Assembly: GCF_016342275.1 (NCBI RefSeq)
Contig: NZ_JAEIOT010000011.1
Location: 124,001 to 188,000 of the forward strand
From: Corynebacterium marambiense
GTDB lineage: Bacteria; Actinomycetota; Actinomycetes; Mycobacteriales; Mycobacteriaceae
DNA: 64,000 nucleotides
Reading direction: 5' to 3'
Position 1 is the stretch's first letter. Each line of letters opens with the position of its first letter. The position numbers and the translations under genes are program-made. Positions 25,798 through 35,152 of this stretch are shown here, piece after piece. The notes beneath the pieces were generated by a model. The model was not told the DNA's origin and made no database searches. It was given only the letters and a program-made list of their open reading frames with translations.

Positions 25798-27474
25798 ATG
25801 GCACCGACCACCGTCAAGGAACGGCCCGCCCGGCAGCACAGGCCGGACGGCCAGTGGAAGATCGACGGCACCGAACCGCTCAACGCCGACGAGCGGATCA
25901 AGGCCGAGGACCCGGGGATGTCCTGCAAGCAACGGATCATCGACATCTACTCGAAGCAGGGCTTCGACTCCATTGCGGAAGACGACCTCGCACCCAGGTT
26001 CAAGTGGGTCGGCCTGTACACGCAGCGCCGCCAGGATCTCGGCGGTGAGCACACCGGTACAGCCACCAACGCGGAACTGCAGGACACGTTCTTCATGATG
26101 CGGGTGCGTTTCGACGGCGGCATTGTCAGCACCACGCAACTGCGCACCGTCGGTGAGATCTCCCGCGACTACGCCCGCGGCACCGGCGACTTCACCGACC
26201 GGCAGAACATCCAGCTCCACTGGATCCGCATCGAGGACGTCCCCGCGATCTGGGAGAAACTTGACGCCGTCGGACTGTCCACCCTCTGCGGCTGTGGTGA
26301 CGTTCCCCGCGTGATCCTCGGATCACCCGTCGCGGGCATCGCCGCCGACGAGATCATCGACGCGACCCCCGCCATCGAGGCCATCACCTCGGACTGGCTG
26401 CACCGCGAGGAGCTCCACAACCTGCCTCGCAAATTCAAGTCCGCCATCTCGGGTTCCCCGCGCCAGGACGTCACCCACGAGATCCAGGACCTCGCCTTCA
26501 TCGGCGTGAACCACCCCGAACACGGCCCCGGCTTCGACGTCTACGTCGGCGGCGGCCTGTCCACCAACCCGATGCTCGCCCAGCGCCTCGGCGTCTGGGT
26601 GCCGCTCGACGATGTACCGGAGGTCTGGGCGTCCGTGGTCAAGGTGTTCCGCGACTACGGCTACCGCCGCCTGCGCAACCGCGCACGCCTGAAGTTCCTC
26701 GTGGCGAAGTGGGGCGTGCAGAAGTTCCGCCAGGTTCTCGAAGAGGATTACCTCGGACGCCCGCTCCTCGACGGCCCGGCGGCGCCCGTCAATCCCGGCA
26801 ACCGTGACCACCTGGGCGTCCACCCGCAGAAGGACGGCCGCTTCTACGTCGGCGTCAAGCCCACCGTCGGCCACGCCTCCGGCGACCAGCTCATCGCCAT
26901 CGCCGATGCCGCCGAGGCTCACGGCGTCACCCGGATCCGGACCACCGTCGACAAGGAGCTGCTGTTCCTCGACGTGGAAAAGCGGCAGGTCGAGCCCCTC
27001 AAGGAGGCGCTCCACGCCACCGGACTACACCCGGAGCCGAGCGAGTTCCGCCGCGGCGTGATCTCCTGCACCGGCCTCGAGTTCTGCAAACTTGCCCTGG
27101 TCACCACCAAGGCGCGGGCGATCCAGCTCGTCGACGAACTGGAGGACCGGCTCGGCGACATGGACGTCCCCCTGAAGATCAGCCTCAACGGCTGCCCCAA
27201 CTCCTGCGCCCGCTCCCAGGTCGCGGACATCGGACTCAAGGGCCAGCTCGTCACCGACGATGAGGGCAACAAGGTCGAGGGCTTCCAGGTGCACCTCGGC
27301 GGCGCCCTCGGGTTCGACCCCGACTTCGGCCGCAAGCTGCGCGGACACAAGGTCACCTCCGCGGAACTCGGCGACTACGTCGTTCGCCTCGTCGAGCGCT
27401 ACCGCGAGCAGCGCACCGAGGGTGAGCAGTTCCGCGACTGGGTCCTGCGCGCCGACGAGGGGGACCTGCAGTGA
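25798..27474 (+). CDS. cysI: ferredoxin-dependent sulfite reductase
   Basis: ATG 25798 with AAGGAG 7 bp upstream; the open frame before it is rejected. 558 residues, two nitrite/sulfite-reductase repeats. Reduces sulfite to sulfide with six electrons. The siroheme/4Fe-4S cysteines are in CTGLEFCKLALVTTKA and NGCPNSCARSQVADIG; siroheme-binding basic residues lie around DFTDRQNIQLHWIRIED and KFKSAISG. First gene of a seven-gene operon in which every junction overlaps. A GTGA overlap links it to cysX. Confidence 0.95.
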   Translation: MAPTTVKERPARQHRPDGQWKIDGTEPLNADERIKAEDPGMSCKQRIIDIYSKQGFDSIAEDDLAPRFKWVGLYTQRRQDLGGEHTGTATNAELQDTFFMMRVRFDGGIVSTTQLRTVGEISRDYARGTGDFTDRQNIQLHWIRIEDVPAIWEKLDAVGLSTLCGCGDVPRVILGSPVAGIAADEIIDATPAIEAITSDWLHREELHNLPRKFKSAISGSPRQDVTHEIQDLAFIGVNHPEHGPGFDVYVGGGLSTNPMLAQRLGVWVPLDDVPEVWASVVKVFRDYGYRRLRNRARLKFLVAKWGVQKFRQVLEEDYLGRPLLDGPAAPVNPGNRDHLGVHPQKDGRFYVGVKPTVGHASGDQLIAIADAAEAHGVTRIRTTVDKELLFLDVEKRQVEPLKEALHATGLHPEPSEFRRGVISCTGLEFCKLALVTTKARAIQLVDELEDRLGDMDVPLKISLNGCPNSCARSQVADIGLKGQLVTDDEGNKVEGFQVHLGGALGFDPDFGRKLRGHKVTSAELGDYVVRLVERYREQRTEGEQFRDWVLRADEGDLQ

Positions 27475-27728
27475 GCTACCGCGTCGACAAGCCCAACCCC
27501 AACCGCGGCTTCCCCCAGTACTGCGCCTACTGCGGCGGAACCGACCTCTTCCCCGACGAGGAGACCGACTTCGCGTGGGCCTGCCAGGAATGCCGAAGAG
27601 TGTTCTCCGTGATGTTCCACGGGCGCAACGACCCGGCGAACCGGCCCGCGCCCGCGCCCTCCACCGCGGAGGCACTCGCCGCATCCCTCGACCACCACGG
27701 ACACACACCGGGGGTGCGGGTACCGTGA
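27471..27728 (+). CDS. cysX: CysX-type small electron carrier / zinc-ribbon-like protein
   Basis: GTG 27471 overlaps the cysI stop. 85 residues. Two CxxC pairs (YCAYCGG and ACQECRR, residues about 18-21 and 37-40) form a rubredoxin/ribbon-like metal site, followed by a Pro/Ala-rich tail. In C. glutamicum the gene in this position (cysX) is proposed to carry electrons to sulfite reductase. The fixed position and coupled translation support the same job here. Iron versus zinc cannot be told from sequence. Confidence 0.85.
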   Translation: MSYRVDKPNPNRGFPQYCAYCGGTDLFPDEETDFAWACQECRRVFSVMFHGRNDPANRPAPAPSTAEALAASLDHHGHTPGVRVP

Positions 27729-28504
27729 CCGACCTCAGCCGCTTCGCCCGCCCCCGCGCCCACCGCGACCCCGAGGTCTCACCCGCCGGGGCGGCGACCA
27801 CCGCACCACTCGACCCCGGGACCCGCGCCGAGCTCGCCGCATTCGTCGACACGCACGCCGACGCACTGTACGACGCCGACGCGGAGACGATCCTCGCGAC
27901 CGTCGCCGAACACGTGCACGGTCCCGTTGCGGTGACCATGTCGATGGAGAATACCGTCCTCGCGGAACTCGCGTCCCGGTACCTTCCCGACGCCGACCTA
28001 CTGTTTCTCGACACCGGCTACCACTTCGACGAAACCCTCGACGTCGCCGATGCGGTGCGCCACCGGTACCCGCTCCCGCTGGTCACCGCCACCCCGATCC
28101 TCACCCGCGCCGAGCAGGACGCCACCTACGGGCCCGCGCTCTACCGCCGCAACCCCACGGCCTGCTGCCGAATGCGCAAGGTCGAGCCACTCGCCGCCGC
28201 GATGAGCGGCTACATCGGATGGGTCACCGGGCTGCGTCGCGCCGACTCCCCGCTACGCGCCGACACCCCGGCCGTCACCCTCGACAAAACCGGCCGACTC
28301 AAGATCTCGCCCCTGGTGACCTGGTCACTCGAGGAGACCGAACGGTACATCGTCGACCACGACCTCATCCGGCACCCCCTGACCACCCGTGGCTACCCGT
28401 CCATCGGATGCGCCACCTGCACCCTGCCCGTCGCCGAAGGCGAAAACCCCCGGGCCGGCCGCTGGGCCGGACAGAACAAGACAGAATGCGGACTCCACAC
28501 ATGA
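27725..28504 (+). CDS. cysH: adenylylsulfate/phosphoadenylylsulfate reductase with 4Fe-4S motif
   Basis: GTG 27725 (GTGA overlap with cysX). 259 residues. PP-loop fold with VTMSMENTVLAELA, LDTGYHFDET and WVTGLRRADSPLR. The cluster motif CC (in TACCRMRKVEPL) plus CATC in GCATCTLP marks a 4Fe-4S APS reductase, and the catalytic Cys is in the C-terminal ECGLHT. No APS kinase (cysC) gene or domain is present, so the enzyme probably reduces APS directly to sulfite. Confidence 0.93.
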   Translation: MTDLSRFARPRAHRDPEVSPAGAATTAPLDPGTRAELAAFVDTHADALYDADAETILATVAEHVHGPVAVTMSMENTVLAELASRYLPDADLLFLDTGYHFDETLDVADAVRHRYPLPLVTATPILTRAEQDATYGPALYRRNPTACCRMRKVEPLAAAMSGYIGWVTGLRRADSPLRADTPAVTLDKTGRLKISPLVTWSLEETERYIVDHDLIRHPLTTRGYPSIGCATCTLPVAEGENPRAGRWAGQNKTECGLHT

Positions 28505-29454
28505 CCACCACCCTCACCGACACCACCTCCGACGCCCGCACCGACCGGGGCACCGGCTCGCCGCTGTCCCCGCACCTGAAGGACCTGGAGAACGAGGCCA
28601 TCCAGATCCTCCGCGAAGTCGCCGGACAGTTCGACAAGGTCGCCCTGCTGTTCTCCGGGGGCAAGGACTCCGTCGTCGTCCACGAACTGGCCCGCCGGGC
28701 GTTTGCCCCCGCCGCTGTACCATTCGAATTGCTACACATCGATACCGGGCACAACTTCCCCGAGGTTCTCGAGTTCCGCGACCGCCTCGTCGAACGCACC
28801 GGCGCCCGACTGCGCGTCGCGAAGGTCCAGGACTGGATCGACCGGGGTGAACTCAGCGAACGCCCCGACGGCACCCGCAACCCCCTCCAGACCATCCCCC
28901 TCGTGGAGACCATCGCCGAACAGGGCTACGACGCCGTGCTCGGCGGTGCCCGCCGCGACGAGGAACGGTCCCGCGCCAAGGAACGCATCTTTTCCGTCCG
29001 CGACAGCTTCGGCGGCTGGGACCCCCGCCGCCAGCGGCCCGAACTGTGGAACCTCTACAACGGCGGACACCTGCCCGGTGAGAACATCCGCGTGTTCCCG
29101 ATCTCCAACTTCACCGAGGCCGACATCTGGGAGTACATCGGCGCCCGGAACATCGAACTACCGTCCATCTATTTCGCCCACGACCGCGAGGTGTTCCACC
29201 GCGACGGCATGTGGCTGACCGCCGGCGGGTGGGGTGGTCCCCGCAAGGGCGAGACCCTGGAGACCCGCCGCGTGCGGTTCCGCACCGTCGGGGACATGTC
29301 CTGCACCGGCGCCGTCGACTCCGACGCCGACACCGTCGACGCCGTGATCGCCGAGATCGCCGCCTCCACCCTTACCGAACGTGGCGCCACCCGCGCCGAT
29401 GACCGCCTGAGCGAATCCGCCATGGAGGACCGCAAGAAGGAAGGCTACTTCTGA
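28501..29454 (+). CDS. cysD: sulfate adenylyltransferase subunit 2
   Basis: ATG 28501 overlaps the cysH stop (ATGA); the longer open frame upstream runs through cysH and is rejected. 317 residues. PP-loop LLFSGGKDSVVVHELARRAF, then LLHIDTGHNFPEV, GGARRDEERSRAKERIFS, WNLYNGG and FPISNFTEADIWEYI. Catalyses ATP + sulfate to APS with CysN supplying GTP-driven energy. Confidence 0.95.
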   Translation: MTTTLTDTTSDARTDRGTGSPLSPHLKDLENEAIQILREVAGQFDKVALLFSGGKDSVVVHELARRAFAPAAVPFELLHIDTGHNFPEVLEFRDRLVERTGARLRVAKVQDWIDRGELSERPDGTRNPLQTIPLVETIAEQGYDAVLGGARRDEERSRAKERIFSVRDSFGGWDPRRQRPELWNLYNGGHLPGENIRVFPISNFTEADIWEYIGARNIELPSIYFAHDREVFHRDGMWLTAGGWGGPRKGETLETRRVRFRTVGDMSCTGAVDSDADTVDAVIAEIAASTLTERGATRADDRLSESAMEDRKKEGYF

Positions 29455-30761
29455 TGACCAGCACCCTCACCGCCCCCGCCCCGATCGAGGCGCTACACGA
29501 CCGCCAGACCCTCCGGCTGTGCACCGCGGGCAGTGTCGACGACGGCAAATCGACCTTCGTCGGTCGCCTCCTCCACGACACGAAATCGGTGCTCGCCGAC
29601 CAGCTCGCCGCCGTCGAGGCGACCTCCCGGGCCAAGGGCCTGGACCACGTCGACCTCTCCCTGCTGGTCGACGGCCTGCGCGCCGAACGCGAGCAGGGCA
29701 TCACCATCGATGTCGCCTACCGCTACTTCGCCACCGCGAAGCGCACCTTCATCCTCGCCGATACCCCGGGCCACGTGCAGTACACCCGCAACACCGTCAC
29801 GGGTGTGTCCACCTCCCGCGTCGTCGTGCTGCTCGTCGACGCCCGCAACGGCATCGTCACCCAGACCCGCCGCCACCTCACCGCCGCAGCCCTGCTCGGC
29901 GTGAACACGGTGGTCCTCGCGGTGAACAAGATCGATCTCGTCGGCTTCGACGAGTCCGTGTACCGCGCCATCGAGACCGAGTTCACCGCCCTCGCCGACC
30001 GCCTCGGTGTGACCAGCACCTTCGTGGTGCCCACCTCCGCGCTGCTCGGGGACAACGTCGTCGAGCGCGGCACCAACACCGACTGGTACACCGGCCCCAC
30101 CGTCCTCGAGATCCTGGAGACCGTGCCCGCCGGTCCCGAGGTCGGCGAGCTGGGACTCCGATTCCCCGTGCAGACCGTCATCCGCGATCACGCCACCGAC
30201 TACCGCGGCTACGCGGGCCGGGTGACCGCCGGACAGATCCGACCCGGCGACACGGTGCATCTCGGGTCGGGGCGCACCACGACGGTCACCGGCATCGATA
30301 CCCCGGACGGGGAGGCGGAACTCGCGCTACCCGGCGACTCCGTCGTGCTGCGCCTCGCCGACGACATCGACCTCGCCCGCGGTGACCTCATCGCCGGTGC
30401 CGACCGCCCCGACGACGTCCGCGAGTTCACCGCCACGCTCGTCGGCCTGGCCGAGAAAGCCGTCCGCCCGGGCCAATTGCTCAAGCTGCGCTACGGCACG
30501 TCCCTGGTCCGGGGCCGGGTCACCCGGATCACCGCGGGCATCGACATCGACGCCCCGGTGGACGACGTGATGCGGGACGCCCCGGGCGAACTCGCCCTCA
30601 ACGACATCGTGCGCGCCGAGATCCAGGTCGCCGAGGCCCTGCCCGTCGACGGTTTCACCGCCCGCGGTGCCGTCGGCTCCCTCCTGCTCATCGACCCCGC
30701 CTCCGGGGACACCCTCGCCGCAGGCCTGGTCGACGGCACCGGCGGTGATGGCCGTGACTGA
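29454..30761 (+). CDS. cysN: sulfate adenylyltransferase subunit 1 (GTPase)
   Basis: ATG 29454 overlaps the cysD stop (TGATG). 435 residues. EF-Tu-like GTPase: G1 GSVDDGKSTFVGRLL, G2-region EQGITIDVAYRYF, G3 ADTPGH, G4 AVNKIDL, then two beta-barrel domains. It ends after the barrels, so there is no fused APS kinase domain, in agreement with the APS-reducing CysH. Confidence 0.95.
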   Translation: MTSTLTAPAPIEALHDRQTLRLCTAGSVDDGKSTFVGRLLHDTKSVLADQLAAVEATSRAKGLDHVDLSLLVDGLRAEREQGITIDVAYRYFATAKRTFILADTPGHVQYTRNTVTGVSTSRVVVLLVDARNGIVTQTRRHLTAAALLGVNTVVLAVNKIDLVGFDESVYRAIETEFTALADRLGVTSTFVVPTSALLGDNVVERGTNTDWYTGPTVLEILETVPAGPEVGELGLRFPVQTVIRDHATDYRGYAGRVTAGQIRPGDTVHLGSGRTTTVTGIDTPDGEAELALPGDSVVLRLADDIDLARGDLIAGADRPDDVREFTATLVGLAEKAVRPGQLLKLRYGTSLVRGRVTRITAGIDIDAPVDDVMRDAPGELALNDIVRAEIQVAEALPVDGFTARGAVGSLLLIDPASGDTLAAGLVDGTGGDGRD

Positions 30762-31494
30762 CCCGCGTCCCGCACTGATCACCCTGTCCCACGGATCCCG
30801 TCACCCCCACGCCGACGCCGGTATCGCCGAGCTGACCGCGGCCGCCGGTGACCTCCTGGACCTGCCCGCGCACCCGGCCCACTTGGACCTGTCGACGCCC
30901 ACCCTCCCGGACGTCGCCCTCCGGCTCGCCGTCGCGGGCGTCCGGGAGGCCGTCGTCGTGCCCCTGCTGTTCACCCGCGCGTTCCACGCCACGACCGACG
31001 TCCCCGAGGAAGTGCACGCGGCCACGGAGGTCTCCGGGTTACGGATGACCCTCGCGGACGGGCTCGGTACCGGCCCGGATCTCGTCGACGTCCTCGCGGA
31101 GCGCCTGATCACGGATGCCGCGGATCGACGAGACACCGTCCTCCACCCGGTCGGAACGTCCAGCAAGCGGGCATCGGCTGACCTGGCGCGACTCGGGGCG
31201 GAGCTCGCCGAGCGGACCGGTCGCCGTGTCGACGTCATCGCCGCCACCGGGCCGGGCGGCGGCCCCGGGGCGGTCCTCGACCGCGCCCGCGCAGCCGGTT
31301 CGCTGCACGTTCTCCCGCTGTTCGTCACCCACGGGCTTTTGCTCGACCGGCTGACCGACCGCCTGCCCGCCACCCGCCCCGGGGGCCCGGACATCTCGGT
31401 CAGCGCACCGCTCGGCCGCGACCTCGCCGGAATCGTCGCCACCCGCTACTCCGACGCCCTGACCAGCGACCGGACACCGGCATGCGTACCCTGA
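30748..31494 (+). CDS. cysY: sirohydrochlorin chelatase-like protein (CbiX/SirB family)
   Basis: ATG 30748, inside the cysN end (14-bp overlap); GTG 30754 is also possible. 248 residues, two CbiX-like halves. The first has the metal-binding pattern TLSHGSRHPHADAG and LLFTRAFHATTDVPEEV; the second is weaker (HVLPLFVTHGLLLD). It would insert Fe2+ into sirohydrochlorin to make siroheme for CysI. Matches the operon position of cysY in C. glutamicum. Confidence 0.85.
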   Translation: MAVTDPRPALITLSHGSRHPHADAGIAELTAAAGDLLDLPAHPAHLDLSTPTLPDVALRLAVAGVREAVVVPLLFTRAFHATTDVPEEVHAATEVSGLRMTLADGLGTGPDLVDVLAERLITDAADRRDTVLHPVGTSSKRASADLARLGAELAERTGRRVDVIAATGPGGGPGAVLDRARAAGSLHVLPLFVTHGLLLDRLTDRLPATRPGGPDISVSAPLGRDLAGIVATRYSDALTSDRTPACVP

Positions 31495-32444
31495 TCCTCA
31501 TCGCCCTGGCGGGGGCGATCGCGCAGCTCGTCGACGGCGCACTCGGCATGGGCTTCGGCGCGACGTCGACGACCATGCTCATCCTCGCCGCCGGCCTCGG
31601 CCCCGCGCAGGCGTCCGCCGTGGTGCACACTGCGGAGCTGGGGACGACCCTGGCCTCCGGGATCAGCCACTGGCGCTTCGGCAACGTCGACTGGCGGCTC
31701 GCGCTGCGCCTCGGCATCCCGGGCGCGGTCGGCGCGTTTCTCGGGGCCTACGTCCTGTCCAACCTCTCCACCGCTGCTGCCGCCCCCGTCACGGCGGGGA
31801 TCCTCACCGCCATCGGCCTGCACCTCCTGCTGCGCTTCTCCCGCGGCGCCCCGCACCACGCGGTCGCCACGGACACCCGCCGCCGGGGACGGGTCCTCGG
31901 ACTCCTGGGCCTGACCGGCGGATTCATCGACGCCTCCGGCGGGGGCGGCTGGGGACCTGTCACCGCCTCGACCCTGATGAGCCTCCGGCACGCCGAACCG
32001 CGCCGGGTCGTCGGAACCGTGAACACCTCCGAGTTCCTGGTGACCGCCGCCGCCACCACCGGATTCGCGATCGGCATGCGGGAGGAGCTGCTCGCCCACC
32101 TGCCCGCCGTCGCCGCCCTGCTCGTCGGTGGTGTGATCGCCGCGCCGTTCGCGGCGTGGCTCGTCAGCCGCATGCAACCCGGTCTGCTCGGCGGGGCGGT
32201 CGGTACCGCGCTCATGCTCGTCAACGCGCCCCGGGTGGTCGGTGCCCTCGACACCGCGACGTGGGTGCTCCCCGCTGTCGAGGTGGCGCTGCTGGCCCTC
32301 GGCGTGGGCCTGACCTGTTGCGGTGTGCGTCGGATGCGGAAACGGGCCAAGGTCCGGGTCATGGATGAGGCCGCCCCGGAGGTCCCCGTCGGACGAAGCG
32401 AGAATATTAAGCATCGAAAGCCGATTGGAGTCGGAGAGAGATAG
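31482..32444 (+). CDS. cysZ: TauE/SafE-family permease, sulfate uptake candidate
   Basis: ATG 31482 overlaps cysY by 13 bp. 320 residues, about eight TM helices with the two TauE repeats: AQLVDGALGMGFGATSTTMLILAAG and LTGGFIDASGGGGWGPVTASTLM. By position it equals cysZ of C. glutamicum, the sulfate importer candidate. The last 17 residues (from GRSENIKHRK on) are encoded in AT-richer DNA and probably come from the inserted segment that begins here, so the original C-terminus may have been replaced. Confidence 0.88.
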   Translation: MRTLILIALAGAIAQLVDGALGMGFGATSTTMLILAAGLGPAQASAVVHTAELGTTLASGISHWRFGNVDWRLALRLGIPGAVGAFLGAYVLSNLSTAAAAPVTAGILTAIGLHLLLRFSRGAPHHAVATDTRRRGRVLGLLGLTGGFIDASGGGGWGPVTASTLMSLRHAEPRRVVGTVNTSEFLVTAAATTGFAIGMREELLAHLPAVAALLVGGVIAAPFAAWLVSRMQPGLLGGAVGTALMLVNAPRVVGALDTATWVLPAVEVALLALGVGLTCCGVRRMRKRAKVRVMDEAAPEVPVGRSENIKHRKPIGVGER

Positions 32445-32865
32445 TTAAGGTGCGCAGTAGATAGGGGAAGACCTACTGGGAGTCTTCCTCTGCTGTCTCC
32501 GCGCCGTATTCAATGCGCTACACGACGTTTGGACGATGCAAAAAGGCATGCCCTGTGCACGTATGTCCCTGTCTCGTGAAATTCGAGATCAGTGCGTGAG
32601 GCCTTCGTAGGGCAGCCCGTAGTCAAGCTACTCGCATGGTATCGGTGAAAGATGCCCATGGGTATCTACCTTGTTTGACCGCACAATCCGATGTGTACCT
32701 GGGGGTAGATCAAGGAACTGTTTTCCAATTCAGTCCAAGATCATCCTATAGGTGGGAAACTTGCGCAGCTCGGTGTGTCGGCACGTGCGCGTTGTGTCCC
32801 GGCGGTCAAAAACTCCTTGGTGTATCAGTATTAGATACTAGCATGTGAGGTTGTGATTTTCTTCT
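32445..32865. other. AT-rich intergenic region, start of second accessory insertion
   Basis: Base composition drops sharply after the cysZ end. A 70-codon plus-strand frame (32636-32848) is present, but it has no ribosome-binding site and no recognisable sequence. No terminator hairpin for the cys operon is obvious beyond a weak GGGAAGACCTACTGGGAGTCTTCC stem near 32466. Confidence 0.4.
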
Positions 32866-33399
32866 ATGATTACTGGTATGACTTACTTTCCGCGGATAGA
32901 AGACCTTCCCGATGATGGGAGTCGTCAGAAGGAAGTTTACGCAGCTGCTGGCCTTGCCCTTTATAAAGGACAGGTCTGGGAAAGGGGGATGATAAATCTC
33001 GTTTTAATAATGAACTTGGCAAAAGGAAAAATAGCGGATGTTGAAGACTGGGATAGGAGGGAGGTTGATCTTTCCTCGCTTACTGCAGGTAGGTTGCGAA
33101 AGCTGATTGAGAAAGAGGGATTGGCGCCTATTGATACCTTGGAAATGTGGGGGGAGGCTCGCGACTTTCGCAACTATTTGGCACATCGGTTCTTTTACGA
33201 AAACGCGGTTTCTTTTATGACTGATGAGGGTAGTCAGGCCATGCTTGACGAGCTTGATAAAATGATCAGATTTTTTGAAGCGGCAGATAGGAAAACGCGG
33301 AGTGTCGTTGAAGATACTTCAAGAAAATTGGGTATTACTCATGAGGTGATAAAAGAAATGGGGGAGCAGCTAGTGGAAGAGTATAAGGAGTCTATCTAG
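32866..33399 (+). CDS. HEPN-like accessory protein
   Basis: ATG 32866 or 32878; 177 residues. All-alpha and charged, in AT-rich codons unlike the neighbours (horizontal transfer). Residues about 112-130 read GEARDFRNYLAHRFFYEN: the R-x4-H pair (RNYLAH) is the catalytic motif of HEPN RNases, placed in a helix as expected. HEPN proteins are often toxins or defence RNases. No partner nucleotidyltransferase (MNT) or antitoxin gene lies next to it. The HEPN call rests on this motif and the helical pattern. Confidence 0.55.
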   Translation: MITGMTYFPRIEDLPDDGSRQKEVYAAAGLALYKGQVWERGMINLVLIMNLAKGKIADVEDWDRREVDLSSLTAGRLRKLIEKEGLAPIDTLEMWGEARDFRNYLAHRFFYENAVSFMTDEGSQAMLDELDKMIRFFEAADRKTRSVVEDTSRKLGITHEVIKEMGEQLVEEYKESI

Positions 33400-34433
33400 T
33401 ACTGGATGGATGGATGGATCGGCCTGCTGTCCGAATTCGTGTCTAACATGACTTGACTGGGCTCGGTGTAGCGATCGATGACGGTAATGCGGACTTGTGT
33501 TTATAATATTTGGAGGGGGTGCTATTCTGGGTTCGCTTTGAGTGAGAGCTGTTGGGGTATTCTCGATTGCCGCATTGGAACGGTGTTGCGGACGGGCCGA
33601 TCACGCAGAGTGTCCTAGGCCGGCGGTAGATGACAGTGTCCTGCTCCTTTGAATTCCCTCTTTCGGACGGGCGCTTGCAATGAAATGTGGCCATCGTCGC
33701 GGGAGTGGCTGAAACGTGGAACCACAAATGTCGAATCCTGTTCGCATGGTGGAACGTAGGTCGAACCTTCTCGGCAGTCTTTCTCCCGCGACGTGATTGG
33801 ATGGTCATGAGGGTCGGTTTCCTTGAAGATCCCATCATTCGTGTGATCTTCTCTGGATTAAATTGGCTTTTATTAACCTATCGAGTTGCCCAATCGTCAG
33901 CGGCCATCGAAAAAAGCATCAAAAGCAACTATATTGAGTATTCCGTCCGCGAAATTTGTCATTTTCTGACGGATGAGATCGAATTTGCATAATGGAATCC
34001 GGTCGCGTTGCCATGATGGCGGGCGGACCAACTGCAGTACTTGGTCATTGCTGGATTCTCGGTTCTTAGGAGGTGTGAGTCGAAGCTTGTTTGATCGTGC
34101 GGTTCTTAATCATTAAGATCCCTTCCCTATTGCAAAAAATAAAGGTGTCAGAGGCTAGGCCAGCTGGCGCGTTGTTCGGATATGTTTATCCAATTTTATG
34201 GAGAGTATGAGGCCGGCGAAGCGGGTTATTCGAAATCTTCGGTTTGAGATCCTCCCGACCGTGCAGTTTGTGGGCTATTCGAATGAAAATCGGTGAGTTG
34301 TTTCTACCAACGGGGGGCATTGTGCTGGAGTGATCGCGATAATTGTCTTTATGGATGTAGTAGCTAGTTGAAGCAGTTGTCACCAGACGGTACGAGGTTA
34401 AGATTACCGGTGAGTAACTTAGGTTTGACTGGG
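33400..34433. other. 1-kb AT-rich region without a convincing gene
   Basis: A 101-codon plus frame (33687-33992) and a 131-codon minus frame (33443-33838) overlap each other; neither has a clear ribosome-binding site or known motif. A short GGAT tandem lies at about 33405-33418. The segment looks like decayed mobile DNA between the HEPN-like gene and returning high-GC sequence. Confidence 0.4.
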
Positions 34434-35117
34434 CTAGTGAGTTCTGTCTCCGCTGAGTGCCTGGTCGGCGGGGAGGAACCACAGTCCGACCATCTCGCCC
34501 TCCCGGTTGTAGCTGATTCGCCCGACTAGATCGGTCGCCTCGAAGTCGAGGAGCTGTTCGACGACGAGGACCTCGTCGGCGAGGCTCACCGTCTGCGCCG
34601 GGTGGCGGGCCTCGAGTTCGCCGCCGAGTGCCACGACCTGGGCCCAGGCGTCCGCCAGGGATTTCGCGTCGAGTTCGTCGCCGAGTTTCGGACCGAGCAG
34701 GCGCGCCGCGCCCTCCCAGTCGTGGGCGGTGAGGGCATCGAGGAAGGTCACGGCGTGGGTGACCGCCTCCTGCTGTTGGGTCGGGGTGGGTTTGTTCATG
34801 GGGTTTCCTGTCCGTGGGTCGATGGGGTTGCCGAACCTCTGGAACGCCGCCTGTCGGCTGATGCCGAGGGCGTTTCCGATGCTCTGCCACGTGGTGCCCC
34901 GTTCCCGGGCCGCGTGGACCAGTGTCCCCAGTGCCTCGGTGGACAGCAGCTGCATGGTGTGTGCCGTGGCCAGGGAGTGGGTGACGTCCCGGGGTGGGGT
35001 GTTTCTCGGGATGCTTTCGGTGCCGGAGGTGTCGATCTCCCGGAGTTCCGTGGCGAGCAGGGACGCGACCTGGGTGAGCAGCGTGGCCAGTGTGGTGGTG
35101 TTCAGTGGTTCCGACAT
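34434..35117 (-). CDS. HTH plus DUF3887-like protein, probable autoregulator
   Basis: ATG 35117; 227 residues. An N-terminal helical part ends in a helix-turn-helix ([21 protein letters not shown], residues about 75-96). Then a Pro/Thr linker and a C-terminal DUF3887/NTF2-like domain ([24 protein letters not shown]...DAWAQVV) follow. The promoter gives a leaderless mRNA and is covered by a palindrome, so the HTH probably represses its own gene. The ligand of the C-terminal domain is unknown. Confidence 0.7.
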   Translation of the reverse strand: MSEPLNTTTLATLLTQVASLLATELREIDTSGTESIPRNTPPRDVTHSLATAHTMQLLSTEALGTLVHAARERGTTWQSIGNALGISRQAAFQRFGNPIDPRTGNPMNKPTPTQQQEAVTHAVTFLDALTAHDWEGAARLLGPKLGDELDAKSLADAWAQVVALGGELEARHPAQTVSLADEVLVVEQLLDFEATDLVGRISYNREGEMVGLWFLPADQALSGDRTH

Positions 35118-35118
35118 G

Positions 35119-35152
35119 TGTAAAGGTTATCTTTACATTCCGGAGGTGTCAA
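35119..35152 (-). promoter_or_regulatory. leaderless promoter with palindromic operator
   Basis: On the minus strand, -35 TTGACA (35147-35152), 17-bp spacer, -10 TAACCT (35124-35129), and the ATG seven bases later, where transcription should start. The 7-5-7 palindrome TGTAAAGGTTATCTTTACA (35119-35137) covers the -10 and the start. A half-site ATCTTTACA (35158-35166) lies further upstream. Confidence 0.7.

Noticed and set aside
32636..32848. 70-codon plus-strand frame in the AT-rich insertion
   Set aside because: No ribosome-binding site, no recognisable sequence, and composition not clearly coding.
33687..33992. 101-codon plus-strand frame after the HEPN-like gene
   Set aside because: Overlapped by an equally long minus frame; no start signal and no motif. 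Cannot be told from chance.
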